Shown here one piece after another: positions 63,512 to 64,000 of a stretch of DNA of 64,000 nt. Both the position numbers and the translations under genes were made by a program. This DNA is from Riemerella anatipestifer ATCC 11845 = DSM 15868 (GTDB lineage: Bacteria; Bacteroidota; Bacteroidia; Flavobacteriales; Weeksellaceae), in contig NC_017045.1 in assembly GCF_000252855.1 (NCBI RefSeq), positions 558,001 to 622,000 of the forward strand. Direction: 5' to 3'. The stretch's first letter is position 1, and every line of letters starts with the position of its first letter. Under the pieces are notes generated by a model. The model was not told the origin of the DNA, ran no database searches, and saw only the letters and a program-made list of their open reading frames with translations.

Positions 63512-64000
63512 TTAAAAAACTTCTCTAAAAATATCTAACGATTTAGGTTTATTAAATTCAGGGATATGATACTTACAATACTTCATCAAAATATCTATCA
63601 CATTTCTTCTCTCATCAGTATCTATCAAAGTTTTAATAAACTCTGAGTTTCCTATTTTTTTTAATGTATCTGACAAAACTCTATTGATAGTAAACTCATT
63701 TTCTCTCTCTTGAAAGCATCCATTTTTTAAATCAAAGAAGGCTCCTTCTGTAAATAAAAATCCATAGCCAATATTCTTTATTATGGAGTAAATAGTAAAT
63801 ATCAGTGAATTTTTATTATCTATATTGATATAAAAATCTTCCACACACTGATAAAGACTATCCTCTACAACCTCATAAGGAACCGTTTTTAGAATAAACT
63901 CTGCCAAAAGAGTCATTTGAGCATTATTAACCAAAGTGAAATCTATCATCTTTGATATTTCTGAAAGAGAAATTTGGTTTACTAATGGTAATGCTCCACT
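63512..64000 (-). CDS. Unknown protein, 5' part cut by the window edge
   Basis: The minus-strand frame reads from the window edge to the stop at 63512. An ATG at 63949 gives 145 residues, but the frame stays open for 17 more codons to the edge and reads like protein (LVNQISLSEISKMIDFTLVN), so the real start is probably beyond 64000. I do not recognise the family. It is helical, contains LIFTIYSIIKNIGYGFL and shows no signal peptide or known motif. Its neighbour is the initiator tRNA on the other strand. Confidence 0.6.
   Translation of the reverse strand, partial: SGALPLVNQISLSEISKMIDFTLVNNAQMTLLAEFILKTVPYEVVEDSLYQCVEDFYINIDNKNSLIFTIYSIIKNIGYGFLFTEGAFFDLKNGCFQERENEFTINRVLSDTLKKIGNSEFIKTLIDTDERRNVIDILMKYCKYHIPEFNKPKSLDIFREVF

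Overview
The window looks like a core-genome segment of a low-GC Bacteroidota bacterium of the Flavobacteriia, most like the Chryseobacterium/Riemerella group (Weeksellaceae). This placement is inference. It rests on A+T-rich DNA, many perfect Bacteroidota -7 boxes (TAnnTTTG) upstream of genes, family-level sequence resemblance, S46 (DPP11-type) and S9 (DPP5-type) peptidases, a fused branched-chain 2-oxoacid dehydrogenase E1, a fused ResB-CcsA protein, and an atpB-E-F-H-A-G operon without atpD/atpC. I see no prophage, IS element, CRISPR array or rRNA.

Layout. 1-9.5 kb (mostly minus): groES, a META-domain lipoprotein, pheT, dnaN, a probable outer-membrane protein, a small unknown protein and an AddB-like PD-(D/E)XK protein. 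8.9-14.5 kb (minus): rsmG, a VOC protein, galE, a sugar aminotransferase and the E1 alpha-beta fusion. 14.5-26.2 kb: a 21-bp repeat array, an M16 protease, DPP11, a DUF4268-like protein, tRNA-Arg, a metal/cobalamin-type binding lipoprotein, purB, a 63-bp repeat ORF and metG. 26.4-35 kb: two acyl-CoA dehydrogenases, a DEAD-box helicase, an iron alcohol dehydrogenase, an acyl-CoA ligase and prfC. 35-41 kb: a voltage-gated K+ channel, a Nif3-like protein, a coiled-coil protein that has lost its zinc ribbon, a frameshifted DPP5-like peptidase, and a frameshifted carboxypeptidase-regulatory-like gene flanked by inverted repeats. 41-52.5 kb (minus): recF, a UbiA-like membrane protein, ccsBA, trmD, NDH-2 and sucB/sucA. 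52.6-60.9 kb (minus): SRPBCC protein, clpS, CNNM/CorC protein and the ATP synthase operon. 61-64 kb: MFS transporter, tatA, PAP2, initiator tRNA and a gene cut by the window edge.

How genes work together. The central energy set is well represented: E1 of 2-oxoglutarate dehydrogenase (sucA) and its E2 (sucB), a branched-chain E1 fusion, NDH-2, cytochrome c maturation (ccsBA) and the F-type ATP synthase. The acyl-CoA ligase and two acyl-CoA dehydrogenases suggest fatty-acid or branched acyl-CoA oxidation. Translation genes are pheT, metG, prfC, trmD, rsmG, tRNA-Arg(ACG) and initiator tRNA-Met. DPP11 and the broken DPP5 belong to the periplasmic dipeptide-releasing set typical of asaccharolytic, peptide-using Bacteroidota.

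No convincing new multi-gene system is visible. The best leads are an 11-bp triplication that breaks the DPP5-like gene just before its catalytic serine, a 63-bp minisatellite encoding 21-residue repeats, a 21-bp array followed by a terminator with no gene in front of it, a zinc-ribbon protein lacking all four cysteines, a cassette-like inverted-repeat structure, and a terminator-like hairpin inside the start region of the UbiA-like gene.
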